Source of the DNA: Rhizobium sp. FKL33
Lineage (GTDB): Bacteria > Pseudomonadota > Alphaproteobacteria > Rhizobiales > Rhizobiaceae
Reading direction: 5' to 3'
DNA length: 64,000 nucleotides
NCBI RefSeq assembly: GCF_005222915.1
Contig: NZ_STFX01000004.1
Span: forward strand, 48,371 to 112,370
In this document: positions 15,346 through 24,658 of the stretch, one piece after another
How positions within the stretch are numbered: position 1 is the stretch's first letter
Layout of the letters: each line of letters starts with the position of its first letter
The notes under the pieces: model-generated
The model's input: the letters and a program-made list of their open reading frames with translations, nothing else
Told to the model about the DNA's origin: nothing
Database searches by the model: none
Translations under genes and position numbers: made by a program

Positions 15346-16302
15346 TCAGGTCTTCAGCGCGAGCGGCGCGAGATGGGCGATTTTGGTTTCAAACATCCGG
15401 GCGGCGCGTTCGGCGGCCAGCGCTTCCGCGCGGTCTATGAGACGAAAGCGCAGCCGATCGCCGGCGCGGGCCTGGGCGAGCTTCCAGTGATCGGCCCCGA
15501 TGACATGGCCGATCTTCGGATAACCGCCGCAGGTATTGGCCTCGGCGAGCTGGATCACCGCCTGTCCCGAGGGCGGCACCTGCACCGTGCCCGGCATGAT
15601 GCCGTGGGAATGCAGCTCGAGCTTGCGCATGAGGATCAGCGGATCGCCTTCAAGCCGCATGCCCTGGCGATTGTTTTGCCGGCTAACGACGAAGTCGGAG
15701 CCGAGGAGGGCGCGGCGGGCCTCCTCGGTGAACTCGGTATATTCGGCGCCGGCCATGATGCGCAACAGCGTGGGATCGTTGCGGCCGAGCAGCGCTGGAT
15801 CGAGGCCGTGGCCGGCGGGTTGAACAGCACGGATGCGGCTGGGGCCGAGCGTAAGGCGATCGCCGCGTTTCAGCGCCCTGCCTTCCAGACCGCCGAAGCC
15901 GCTTTTCAAATCCGTGGCGCGGGAGCCGAGGACGAGCGGCAGGTCGACGCCGCCCGAGAAAGCCAGCAAGACGCGCGCGCCGGCGCTGGGAGCCTCGATG
16001 CGAAGCTCGTCGCCGGCCTCAGCCTGCCGCGCCCACCAGGCGGGAAAGCTGCGATTGCCGAGCTGTGCGAAAGCGACAGCGCCTGTCATCGCCACGAGAC
16101 AGGGCGCGTGAACGCGCATGCGGAACGGGAAGACGGCGATTTCCAGCCCCGCCGCGCCAGCCTCATTGCCGACGAGCAGATTGGCCGCCGTCAACGCCTG
16201 CCGGTCCATCGCGCCGCCGCGGCCGACGCCCTGATCGAGATAGAGGGGACGGCCGAGATCCTGGACGCTGTTCATCAGACCCGAGGTGAGGATTTCGATC
16301 AT
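15346..16302 (-). CDS. pxpC: 5-oxoprolinase subunit C (biotin-dependent carboxyltransferase-like)
   Basis: A 318-residue protein of the KipA/PxpC family (AHS2 domain). It begins with the family pattern LTSGLMNSVQDLGRPLYLDQGVG split across residues 5-27 and contains RAMDRQALTAANLLVGN-like sequence. PxpA, PxpB and PxpC form the ATP-dependent 5-oxoprolinase that opens 5-oxoproline to glutamate. It overlaps pxpB by four bases. Without pxpA next to it such genes are often called biotin-dependent carboxyltransferases; here pxpA is present on the divergent strand. Confidence 0.88.
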   Translation of the reverse strand: MIEILTSGLMNSVQDLGRPLYLDQGVGRGGAMDRQALTAANLLVGNEAGAAGLEIAVFPFRMRVHAPCLVAMTGAVAFAQLGNRSFPAWWARQAEAGDELRIEAPSAGARVLLAFSGGVDLPLVLGSRATDLKSGFGGLEGRALKRGDRLTLGPSRIRAVQPAGHGLDPALLGRNDPTLLRIMAGAEYTEFTEEARRALLGSDFVVSRQNNRQGMRLEGDPLILMRKLELHSHGIMPGTVQVPPSGQAVIQLAEANTCGGYPKIGHVIGADHWKLAQARAGDRLRFRLIDRAEALAAERAARMFETKIAHLAPLALKT

Positions 16303-16958
16303 CGCCGCGCCTCCGGCACGAAGCGCAGTCGATCGCCAGGGGCGAACAGCGCCGGCCTGTCGCGGGTCGCGTCGAACAGGCTCAGATCGGTGCGGCCGAG
16401 AATATGCCAGCCGGACGGCGCCGTCACCGGCATGATGCCCGCCTGCGCGCCGCCGACAATCACGGAGCCATCAGGCACGCCGTCGCGCGGACTGGACAGG
16501 CGCGGCGCGGCCAGCTGCGGATCGAGCCCGGAGAGATAGACGAAGCCCGGCATGGCGCCGACCGCGGCCACCGAATAGAGCGGCGCCGCATGGCGTGCGA
16601 TCACCTCGTCTGTGGTCATGCCCTTGGCGCGGGCGAAGCCTTCGAGATCGGGTCCATCCTCGCCGCCATAGCGAACCGGCACATCGCGAACCACGCCCTG
16701 AAGCGGCGCGCCTTTGGCGGCCCAATCGTTGAGGATGGTGGCCTGTAACACGTCTACGTCCGTCAGGAAGGAGTCGAAGACGAGGAGCAGGTTGTTCATG
16801 CCCGGAACCGTCTCGATCATGCCGGGGAAAGCGCGCAGGCTCTCGGCCAAGGCCCAGATCTTTTCCTGCACGGCGTCGGAAAACGCCCCCATCGCGCCGT
16901 CGATCAACAGCGCGTCGGGTCCTTCGAAGGACAAGCGGGGTGGGCTTACCTCTATCAT
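16299..16958 (-). CDS. pxpB: 5-oxoprolinase subunit B (KipI-like)
   Basis: A 219-residue KipI/PxpB (AHS1) protein. Diagnostic parts are VPVRYGGEDGPDLEGFA, IARHAAPLYSVAAVGAMPGFVYLSGL and GGAQAGIMPVTAPSGWHILGRT, each within the usual spacing. It partners PxpC in 5-oxoproline hydrolysis and starts the minus-strand operon. Its promoter region, shared with divergent pxpA, carries a perfect 12-bp palindrome 23 bases from the start codon. Confidence 0.9.
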   Translation of the reverse strand: MIEVSPPRLSFEGPDALLIDGAMGAFSDAVQEKIWALAESLRAFPGMIETVPGMNNLLLVFDSFLTDVDVLQATILNDWAAKGAPLQGVVRDVPVRYGGEDGPDLEGFARAKGMTTDEVIARHAAPLYSVAAVGAMPGFVYLSGLDPQLAAPRLSSPRDGVPDGSVIVGGAQAGIMPVTAPSGWHILGRTDLSLFDATRDRPALFAPGDRLRFVPEARR

Positions 16959-16980
16959 CGATGTTCCTGTGTCTCCCGAT

Positions 16981-16992
16981 CTGATATATCAG
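16981..16992. promoter_or_regulatory. Palindrome CTGATATATCAG, probable GntR-type operator
   Basis: A perfect 12-bp palindrome in the 144-bp gap between divergent pxpB and pxpA. The core TGATATATCA resembles operators of FCD-type GntR repressors. No GntR regulator of that type is encoded nearby, so any regulator must lie elsewhere. Confidence 0.45.
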
Positions 16993-17102
16993 TCGAGCGA
17001 GCTTGCCTACTGGGGTGGAGAAGATTCTTTGTCGCGGGCGCGGTGACGGCCGGCCCGGCGCATGCTTTAAGGAAGCAACGGTGACGCAGGCAGGAGACGG
17101 CG

Positions 17103-17861
17103 ATGAAGGTGGACCTCAATTCCGACATGGGCGAAGGCTTCGGAGCCTGGAAGATGGGCGACGACGCAGCGATGCTCGACATTGTCAGCTCCGCCAATGT
17201 CGCCTGCGGACTGCATGCCGGCGACCCGGAAGTGATGGCCAACACGTTTCGTCTGGCGAAGGAAAAAGGCGTCGCTGTGGGGGCGCATCCAGGCTATCCC
17301 GATCTCTGGGGCTTCGGCCGCCGCAACATCCCCTTCACCATGGGCGAGACGGAGCGGTTGATCGCCTATCAGATCGGCGCGGCCCAGGCGATGGCGGCCT
17401 ATTCCGGCCATGCGGTCCGCTATGTGAAGCTGCATGGAGCGCTCGGCAATCTCGGCCAGCAGAATCGCGAGGTCGCGCTTGCCGCCTGCCGGGCGATCAA
17501 GGCCGTCGATCCCACCCTCATCTGCCTGACGATCGCGCTCGGAGAGATGGAGAAGGCGGCGGACGAGATGGGCCTCGACTATCGTTCGGAGATCTTCGCC
17601 GACCGGGCTTATACTGATGATGGTTTTCTCGTCGACCGCCGCCTGCCCGGCGCGGTGCTGCATGAGCCCGACGAGATCGCGCGCCGCATCCTCTCGATGC
17701 TGGAGGCGGGCGCGATCGAGACGGTGACCGGCAAACGGCTGAAGACCGCGATCCATTCGATCTGCGTGCATTCCGACACGCCCTCGGCCGTCGAGATCGC
17801 GCGCGCGCTGCGGCTGTCGCTGGAAAGCGCCGGCGTCACCTTCCAGTCTTTCGTGGAGTAA
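17103..17861 (+). CDS. pxpA: 5-oxoprolinase subunit A (LamB/YcsF family)
   Basis: A 252-residue LamB/YcsF protein. The N terminus VDLNSDMGEGFGAW and the following SANVACGLHAGDP are the family hallmarks; VGAHPGYPDLWGFGRR and KLHGALGN follow in order. It supplies the third subunit of ATP-dependent 5-oxoprolinase. It is divergent from pxpBC rather than in line with them and is followed 6 bp later by a biotin carboxyl carrier protein, so a biotin-linked variant of the pathway is possible. Confidence 0.92.
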   Translation: MKVDLNSDMGEGFGAWKMGDDAAMLDIVSSANVACGLHAGDPEVMANTFRLAKEKGVAVGAHPGYPDLWGFGRRNIPFTMGETERLIAYQIGAAQAMAAYSGHAVRYVKLHGALGNLGQQNREVALAACRAIKAVDPTLICLTIALGEMEKAADEMGLDYRSEIFADRAYTDDGFLVDRRLPGAVLHEPDEIARRILSMLEAGAIETVTGKRLKTAIHSICVHSDTPSAVEIARALRLSLESAGVTFQSFVE

Positions 17862-17867
17862 ACCAAT

Positions 17868-18299
17868 ATGGATTTCGATCTGATCGACCGGCTGATGCGC
17901 ATGCTCGAAGCCTCCGATCTCAACGAACTCGACGTGACCGAGGGCGGCATGCGCATAAGGCTGGTGAAACAGGCGTCGGAGGCCGAGCTTGCTTCATCTC
18001 CAAAGCCGTCGGCCGTCCCTCAAGCGCTTGCGTCGGCGGCGGATGCGCCGAGCGCGACGCGGCAGATCAAGGCCGGCATGGCCGGGACCTTCTACCGCTC
18101 GCCTGCGCCCGGCGCGAAGCCGTTCGTGCAGATCGGCGATCGCGTGCGCGACGGCGACCAGATCGCCATCATCGAGGCGATGAAGCTTCTCAATCCCGTT
18201 GAAGCGGACTGCTACGGAGTGATCACGCACATCCTGCCAGCCGATGGCGATGGCGTCGAACCGGGGACGCTGCTGTTCACAATCGAGGTCGATGCATGA
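17868..18299 (+). CDS. accB: Biotin carboxyl carrier protein (AccB-like)
   Basis: A 143-residue AccB-type protein: an N-terminal helix (DRLMRMLEASDLNELDV), a Pro/Ala-rich linker at about residues 43-64, and a C-terminal biotinyl domain with Lys106 in IIEAMKLLNP as the biotin site. In acetyl-CoA carboxylase the biotin moves between AccC and the carboxyltransferase. Its position after pxpA suggests a dedicated accessory copy rather than the cell's main accB, which normally sits with accC. No accC is encoded in the window. It overlaps the next gene by four bases. Confidence 0.9.
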   Translation: MDFDLIDRLMRMLEASDLNELDVTEGGMRIRLVKQASEAELASSPKPSAVPQALASAADAPSATRQIKAGMAGTFYRSPAPGAKPFVQIGDRVRDGDQIAIIEAMKLLNPVEADCYGVITHILPADGDGVEPGTLLFTIEVDA

Positions 18300-18631
18300 C
18301 CGACCGCAAGACAGAGCGCAGGCTGATGCGGATGATGGCCGCGCGCGGCATCGGGGCCATGACCTATGAGGACAGCGGGACAGATCTGACCATCACGCTG
18401 CCGAAGGACCTGATCGGCGCTGTCAGCGCGCCGCAGGCCGGGCGTTTCACGCTCTCGACGCCAGAGGGCGAAGAGCCCATGTTTCCGCGTCGCGTGCGGG
18501 CGGGCGAGATCCTCGCCTGTCTGCGCGTGGGGCCGCTGCTTCTACCCGTTTCGGCAACCTCAGAGGGAACCTGCCCTCCCCCGCTTGCGGAGGAAGGCGA
18601 TCTCGTTGGTTTTGGAGAACTGCTGTTCTGA
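18296..18631 (+). CDS. Degenerate biotinyl-domain protein lacking the biotin lysine
   Basis: A 111-residue protein that aligns end to end with the AccB encoded just upstream. Its helix RRLMRMMAARGIGAMTYEDSG corresponds to the AccB N terminus, and the stretch from residue 49 to the C-terminal FGELLF follows the biotinyl fold. At the site of AccB AMKLLNPV it reads VGPLLLPV, so the biotin-accepting lysine is proline (Pro80) and it cannot be biotinylated there. The short Pro/Ala linker is also lost. It may be a structural partner of the pxpA/AccB system or a decaying duplicate, but the frame is fully open and translationally coupled to accB. Confidence 0.65.
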   Translation: MTDRKTERRLMRMMAARGIGAMTYEDSGTDLTITLPKDLIGAVSAPQAGRFTLSTPEGEEPMFPRRVRAGEILACLRVGPLLLPVSATSEGTCPPPLAEEGDLVGFGELLF

Positions 18632-18634
18632 CGA

Positions 18635-19756
18635 TCAGCCGGCGGGCTGTTCAGCCGCGTCCGCCGCGCCGGATTGATCCGCTTCTTCGCGTGTCGGGCG
18701 GCGACGCACGGCGGCGCGGGTGATGCGCACCTTCTTGATGCGGCGCGGATCGGCGTCGAGTACGTGGAATTCGAAGCCAGGCACCGCCTGGACGACTTCG
18801 CCGCGCGCTGGAATACGGCCGAGTTCTGCGAAGATCAGACCGCCCAGCGTATCGACTTCGTTGACCTGGCCCGACACGTCGAAATCGGAGCCGATCGCCT
18901 GCGCGATTTCCTCGAGTTCGATGCGGGCGTCGGCGATGAACACGTCGTCCGACTGGCGGATGAACAGGATTTCCTCGTCGTCATGTTCGTCTTCGATGTC
19001 GCCGACCAACATTTCGACGATGTCTTCAAGCGAAACCAGGCCGTCGGTGCCGCCATATTCGTCGATCACCAGAGCCATCTGGATGCGCTCGGCCTGCATC
19101 TTGGCCATCAGTTCCGAGGCCAGCATGGAGGGCGGAACGAAAAGGACCGGCCGCAGGATTCCGGCGTCCTCGATCGACACATCGGTGTCGATGCGGCCGA
19201 GATCGAACGGCTTGGAATTCTTGGATGCGCGCGGCGCGGGCGCGCCTTCGACGGTGGGCTGCGCAGCGGCTCTCGGCGCGGCGCGGCGCCGCTTGGCCTC
19301 CTTGATCATATAGCCCATGAGGTCGCGGATATGGACCATGCCCTTGGGATCGTCGAGCGTTTCGGCGTAAACCGGCATGCGCGAGCGGCCGGTCTCGTGA
19401 AACATCAGCATGAGATCGCCGACGGAACGGTTCTGGTCGACCGCCTCGATTTCCGCGCGCGGCACCATCACGTCTTCCACCCTCACCTCGCGGAAGCGCA
19501 GGGTGTTCTTGAGCATGGCCCGTTCGATGGGGGAAAATCCGATGCTGGCGCTCTCTTCGGTGGCCAGCACATCCGCGAGATCCTCACGGAGACTATGCGC
19601 ATTCTGCGGACGCAGAATTCTCGCGACCTTTGCCCAGAACGATTGCCTGGGCGCGGTGGTACTCTCGCCTTTTTGCGCGTTGGAACTGTCCTCGGCGGAT
19701 TTGACCGCCGAAGCGCCTGTGTCGGTCTCGCTGGACCGTGTAGAATATTCGTTCAT
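18635..19756 (-). CDS. corC: CBS-domain hemolysin-family protein (CorC/TlyC)
   Basis: A 373-residue soluble CorC-type protein. The first CBS domain follows VRVEDVMVPRAEIEAVD; the second ends with ALVIDEYGGTDGLVSLEDIV; a C-terminal CorC_HlyC domain contains VNEVDTLGGLIFAELGRIPARG. An Ala/Arg-rich insert between the CBS repeats (about residues 148-175) is unusual but in frame. CorC proteins are implicated in Mg/Co efflux and ion-dependent regulation. It is downstream of ybeY by 11 bp. In related genomes lnt usually follows; here the convergent pxpA-accB unit does, only 3 bp away. Confidence 0.88.
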   Translation of the reverse strand: MNEYSTRSSETDTGASAVKSAEDSSNAQKGESTTAPRQSFWAKVARILRPQNAHSLREDLADVLATEESASIGFSPIERAMLKNTLRFREVRVEDVMVPRAEIEAVDQNRSVGDLMLMFHETGRSRMPVYAETLDDPKGMVHIRDLMGYMIKEAKRRRAAPRAAAQPTVEGAPAPRASKNSKPFDLGRIDTDVSIEDAGILRPVLFVPPSMLASELMAKMQAERIQMALVIDEYGGTDGLVSLEDIVEMLVGDIEDEHDDEEILFIRQSDDVFIADARIELEEIAQAIGSDFDVSGQVNEVDTLGGLIFAELGRIPARGEVVQAVPGFEFHVLDADPRRIKKVRITRAAVRRRPTREEADQSGAADAAEQPAG

Positions 19757-19767
19757 TGCCTCAACTG

Positions 19768-20276
19768 TCAGTTCCGGTCGTCATCCCGGTAGGGATTTTC
19801 AAGGCCAAGCTCCGCAAGTATGCGGATCTCCAGACCTTCCATGACCGCCGCTTCCTCTTCCGTCATATGGTCGTAACCAAACAGGTGCAGGAAGCCATGC
19901 ACCAGAAGATGGGTCAGATGATCCTCGAATGCAACGCCGAGGTCAAGGGCTTCGCGCCGCAAAGTTTCCTCGGCGAGGATGATGTCCCCCAGCATCGGCC
20001 CGGGCTTGCCGCCCGGCGCGAGCGGAAAGGCGGGGAAAGACAGGACATTGGTCGGCTTGTCCTGTTCGCGCCATTCGGCGTTGATCTCGCGGATCGCGGC
20101 GTCGTTGGTGAAGACGAGCGACACTTCCACAGGCTGCTTCGGAAAGGGCTGACGCTCTTTCTCGGACAGATGCGCCGCCGCATGCTCGAGCACGCGGCGA
20201 GCGAAAGCCTCCAGAACCTCTTCGCTCTGCCAATCGCCCTCTTCGAGCGACAGCTGAATATCGAGACGTCCGGACA

Positions 20277-20277
<1 letters not shown>
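19768..20277 (-). CDS. ybeY: Endoribonuclease YbeY
   Basis: A 169-residue YbeY metalloprotein. The zinc motif is complete: His127, His131 and His137 in HGFLHLFGYDH. The conserved basic Arg in AIREINAEWR is present. YbeY acts in 16S rRNA 3' maturation and ribosome quality control. It starts at the base where phoH stops and precedes corC, the standard phoH-ybeY-corC order. Confidence 0.96.
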
Positions 20278-21323
<1,046 letters not shown>

Positions 21324-21359
21324 ACCGCCTTGCTCCTTTTCATCGCCGGCGCCGGTCTG

Positions 21360-22745
21360 TCATGCGGGATCCGCGTGGAGACTGTTGGTCCCGGCCTTGG
21401 TGATTCGCACAGAGATAATGTCACCGATTTTCGCGGGGTTTGCATCAACAATCACCGGCAGCAGCCAGGGCGACCGGCCGACCATCTGGCCCGGCAGACG
21501 CCCCGGCTTCTCCATCAGCACATCCATGGTCTGGCCGACCAGAGACTGCTGGAAGGCGGTCTGCTGCGCCATCAGAAGCTTCTGCAAACGCTCAAGACGC
21601 TCGGCTTTCACCTCTTCCGGCACATGATCGGGCAAATCGGCGCCCGGCGTGCCGGGGCGGGCGGAGTATTTGAACGAGAAGGCGGAGGCGTAACCGACGC
21701 GCTCGACGAGCCGCATCGTATCTTCGAAATCCTCGTCAGTTTCCCCAGGAAAACCTGTGATAAAATCGCCCGACAGCGCCAGATCGGGGCGGACGGCGCG
21801 AATCTGGTCTACGAGGCGGATGTAATCTTCCGCCTTGTGACGCCGGTTCATGGCCTTCAGGATCTTATCCGAGCCCGCCTGAACCGGAAGATGCAGATAG
21901 GGCATCAGCTTCGGCAGGTCGCGATGCGCCTCGATCAGCCGCATGTCCATGTCGCGCGGATGAGACGTGGTGTAGCGCAGCCGCGCGATGCCGTCGATCT
22001 CGGCGAGATGGTAGAGAAGATCGCCCAGGCCCCAGGGCTTGCCGTCGGGACCCTCGCCATGCCAGGCGTTGACGTTCTGACCGAGCAGCGTGATTTCGCG
22101 CACGCCGGCGTCGACCAGGCGCTTGGCCTCGACGATCAGCTGCGAGAGCGGGCGCGACACTTCCGAGCCCCGGGTATAGGGAACGACGCAGAAGGTGCAG
22201 AACTTGTCGCAGCCTTCCTGCACGGTCAGGAAGGCTGAAACGCCGCGGGCGAGCGTCTTTTCCTTGTTGATGTCGGGCAGATGCTCGAACTTGTCCTCGA
22301 CGGCGTATTCCGTCTCGATGACGCGCTGGCCGTTGTCGACGCGGGTGAGCACATCGGGAAGGCGGTGATAGGTGGTGGGGCCGATGACCAGATCAACCAC
22401 CGGGGCGCGGCGGATGATTTCGGCGCCTTCAGCCTGGGCAACGCAACCCGCAACGCCGACCTTGAGATCCGGCGCGCCGGCTTTCGCCCGCTGGCGCTTC
22501 ATCTTCTGCAGGCGGCCAAGTTCGGAATAGACCTTCTCCGAGGCCTTTTCCCTGATATGGCAGGTGTTGAGGAGGACGAGGTCGGCGTCCTCGACCGTAT
22601 CGGTCGGCTCATAGCCCTGCTCCGACAGCGCGTCGGTCATGCGCTGGGAGTCGTAGACATTCATCTGACAGCCATAGGTCTTCACGAACACCTTGCGGGT
22701 GTTGGCGAGCGGCTTCTTTTCAGGGCTTTCAACGATCTGGTCCAT
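21360..22745 (-). CDS. miaB: tRNA-2-methylthio-N6-dimethylallyladenosine synthase
   Basis: A 461-residue methylthiotransferase. The N-terminal domain has Cys26, Cys62 and Cys101 for the auxiliary 4Fe-4S cluster; the radical SAM motif is Cys179, Cys183, Cys186 (GCDKFCTFC). A C-terminal TRAM domain contains [11 protein letters not shown]. MiaB methylthiolates i6A37 of tRNAs reading U-starting codons. All catalytic cysteines are present and the length is typical. Confidence 0.97.
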   Translation of the reverse strand: MDQIVESPEKKPLANTRKVFVKTYGCQMNVYDSQRMTDALSEQGYEPTDTVEDADLVLLNTCHIREKASEKVYSELGRLQKMKRQRAKAGAPDLKVGVAGCVAQAEGAEIIRRAPVVDLVIGPTTYHRLPDVLTRVDNGQRVIETEYAVEDKFEHLPDINKEKTLARGVSAFLTVQEGCDKFCTFCVVPYTRGSEVSRPLSQLIVEAKRLVDAGVREITLLGQNVNAWHGEGPDGKPWGLGDLLYHLAEIDGIARLRYTTSHPRDMDMRLIEAHRDLPKLMPYLHLPVQAGSDKILKAMNRRHKAEDYIRLVDQIRAVRPDLALSGDFITGFPGETDEDFEDTMRLVERVGYASAFSFKYSARPGTPGADLPDHVPEEVKAERLERLQKLLMAQQTAFQQSLVGQTMDVLMEKPGRLPGQMVGRSPWLLPVIVDANPAKIGDIISVRITKAGTNSLHADPA

Positions 22746-22789
22746 GCCGGCTCTTTAGTGCCTTTCAGCCGAAAATGGAAGCGCCGGCG

Positions 22790-23593
22790 TCAAAGGTCGC
22801 GCACGGCGCGGTCGCGCAGGCATTCCTCCATCAGCCGGCGGATCTCGCTCTCGGCCTGGACAGCCAGCGCCTTGCGGTTCGTGGCCGTCGTCACCTCGAT
22901 CGGCGGGCCGAAATTGACCTCGGCGTCGATGGCGCCGGTCTTCAAGACGCCGATCAGATGCGGCAGCAGATCGATATCGCCGGGCCAGGCGGCGACAGGG
23001 CGGTGATAGTGCCCCATGGGCATGCCGTGGATACGGGTATAGGCGATGGCCGCGGGTTGCACATCGACGCGGCCGGTGGCTGACGTCTGGGCTGCGGAGG
23101 TCGCAGCGGCGAAGAGCGTGGATTTGGTCACGAGCAGCCGATTGCCGTCGGAAGTCGTCCCCTCGGGAAACAGCACCACCACCTCGCCGGCGTTGAGTCG
23201 ATCAGCCATCTCGTTGGCCTGGTCCTGGCTCTTTCGCTTCTGCTCCCGCTCTACGAAGATGGAGCGTTGCAGCCGGGCGAGCACGCCGAAAATGGGCCAG
23301 TCCTTGACTTCGGCCTTGGCGACATAGGTGACGTCCGCCACCGAGGCCATCACGAGAATATCGAGCCAGGAGGAATGATTGGAGACGATGAGCAACGGCC
23401 TGCGGTCGCCCAGTCTTCCCTTGACCTCGACCCGGACGCCGATTGCCCAGAGGGCGGCGCGGTGCCAGAGACGCGGAAGGCGCGCGCGCCAGCGATGTCC
23501 TGTCGCCAGAAAGATCAGCTGGAAGGGCAGCAGAAGGGCGGTGATGGCCAGGACGCCGATGAGGCTGACAGCAATCCGGAGCCAGGCGACCAT
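22790..23593 (-). CDS. plsC: 1-acyl-sn-glycerol-3-phosphate acyltransferase
   Basis: A 267-residue PlsC-type acyltransferase. A membrane helix lies at residues 7-30. The HX4D motif is SNHSSWLDIL (His73, Asp78), and the phosphate-binding block is VLFPEGTTSDGNR. It makes phosphatidate from lysophosphatidate at the inner membrane. Some PlsC homologues in rhizobia act on ornithine lipids; context between fur and miaB favours general phospholipid synthesis. Confidence 0.92.
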   Translation of the reverse strand: MVAWLRIAVSLIGVLAITALLLPFQLIFLATGHRWRARLPRLWHRAALWAIGVRVEVKGRLGDRRPLLIVSNHSSWLDILVMASVADVTYVAKAEVKDWPIFGVLARLQRSIFVEREQKRKSQDQANEMADRLNAGEVVVLFPEGTTSDGNRLLVTKSTLFAAATSAAQTSATGRVDVQPAAIAYTRIHGMPMGHYHRPVAAWPGDIDLLPHLIGVLKTGAIDAEVNFGPPIEVTTATNRKALAVQAESEIRRLMEECLRDRAVRDL

Positions 23594-23604
23594 GAATGCG
23601 CGCC

Positions 23605-24036
23605 TCAGCCCTGATCGTCGCGGGTGAGCGGCACGCCGTAAAGCTCCAGCCGGTGATCGACGAGCTTGAAGCCGTGTTCCCGGGCGATCCGCTCCTGCAG
23701 CGCCTCGATCTCGGGAGAGTGAAACTCGATGACGCGGCCGGTCTTGAGATCGATCAGGTGATCGTGATGCTCTTCAGGTACGGTCTCGTAGCGGGAGCGG
23801 CCCTCGCGGAAATCATGCCGCTCAATGATGCCGGCGTCCTCGAACAGTTTCACCGTGCGATAGACGGTGGCGATCGAGATGCGGGAATCGACCGCCGCCG
23901 AACGGCGATGCAATTCCTCGACATCGGGATGATCGGTGGATTGCTGCAGGATGCGGGCGATGACGCGCCGCTGGTCGGTCATCCTGAGGCCGCGTTCGGC
24001 GCAGAGTTCCTCGAGCGTGCGCGTGATATCCGCCAT
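23605..24036 (-). CDS. fur: Fur-family metalloregulator
   Basis: A 143-residue Fur family protein with an N-terminal winged helix (RMTDQRRVIARIL...HRISIATVYRT-type region) and the metal-site pattern EEHHDHLIDLKTG. In many Hyphomicrobiales the orthologue in this position works as the manganese regulator Mur rather than an iron regulator, so the metal is uncertain. It is 11 bp upstream of plsC on the same strand and 33 bp after rimI. Confidence 0.93.
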   Translation of the reverse strand: MADITRTLEELCAERGLRMTDQRRVIARILQQSTDHPDVEELHRRSAAVDSRISIATVYRTVKLFEDAGIIERHDFREGRSRYETVPEEHHDHLIDLKTGRVIEFHSPEIEALQERIAREHGFKLVDHRLELYGVPLTRDDQG

Positions 24037-24069
24037 GAACGCGATCCTTCAGCTAGTTCGGCTGAGGAA

Positions 24070-24585
24070 CTAGCGAAGATCAAGGCGCATGACAAGCGCG
24101 GTGGATCTGCCGCCCTTGTCGTCGGCATAATAGCCCTTGCGCTCGGCGACCTGGCGAAAGCCCAGTTTGCGGTAGAGCCCGAGCGCGGCGGCATTGCCTT
24201 CATCGACTTCGAGGAAGATGGTTTCGCCGCCGCGGGCGCGGATTTCGCGCATGGCGGCGAGCATAAGCCGCCAGCCGAGGCCTTGGCGTCCGAACCTGTC
24301 GGACACGGCGATGGTGAGGATTTCCGCCTCGCCCGCCGCCTCGCGCGCGAGCACGAAGCCGCCCAGACCCAGGCTCGGCCCACTGGTGACGCGGGCGGAA
24401 AAGCCGAAGACAGTGTCCTGGGTCATCAGCGAGTGGAACTCGCCATCGCCCCAGCGGCGATAGAAGCGCTCGCCATGCAGGCGAGAATACTCCTCGCAAT
24501 CAGCGCTTTCAGCAGGAAAAATATCGAATTCGATTTTCCGGGCGAAGAGGTTTTCAAGAAAAGCGCCTGGTTTCATGGCTCCCAT
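24070..24585 (-). CDS. rimI: Ribosomal protein S18-alanine N-acetyltransferase
   Basis: A 171-residue GNAT protein with the acetyl-CoA binding motif VSDRFGRQGLGWRLM and ALGLYRKLGFRQVAERKGYY, characteristic of RimI. The position immediately after tsaB is the usual one. The N-terminal 25 residues are longer than E. coli RimI, as in other alphaproteobacteria. Confidence 0.9.
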   Translation of the reverse strand: MGAMKPGAFLENLFARKIEFDIFPAESADCEEYSRLHGERFYRRWGDGEFHSLMTQDTVFGFSARVTSGPSLGLGGFVLAREAAGEAEILTIAVSDRFGRQGLGWRLMLAAMREIRARGGETIFLEVDEGNAAALGLYRKLGFRQVAERKGYYADDKGGRSTALVMRLDLR

Positions 24586-24658
24586 CCATGCATGCGAGGT
24601 ATCGGAAGAATGAGCTTAAGCCCAACTTCTTTAGAAAACTATACGGACTTGACTTGCC

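Noticed and set aside
14047..16539. An 830-codon open frame on the plus strand opposite the dadA-like and pxpC genes
   Set aside because: It is antisense to three well-supported genes, has repetitive Arg/Ala/Gly/His content typical of GC-rich shadow frames and no domain.
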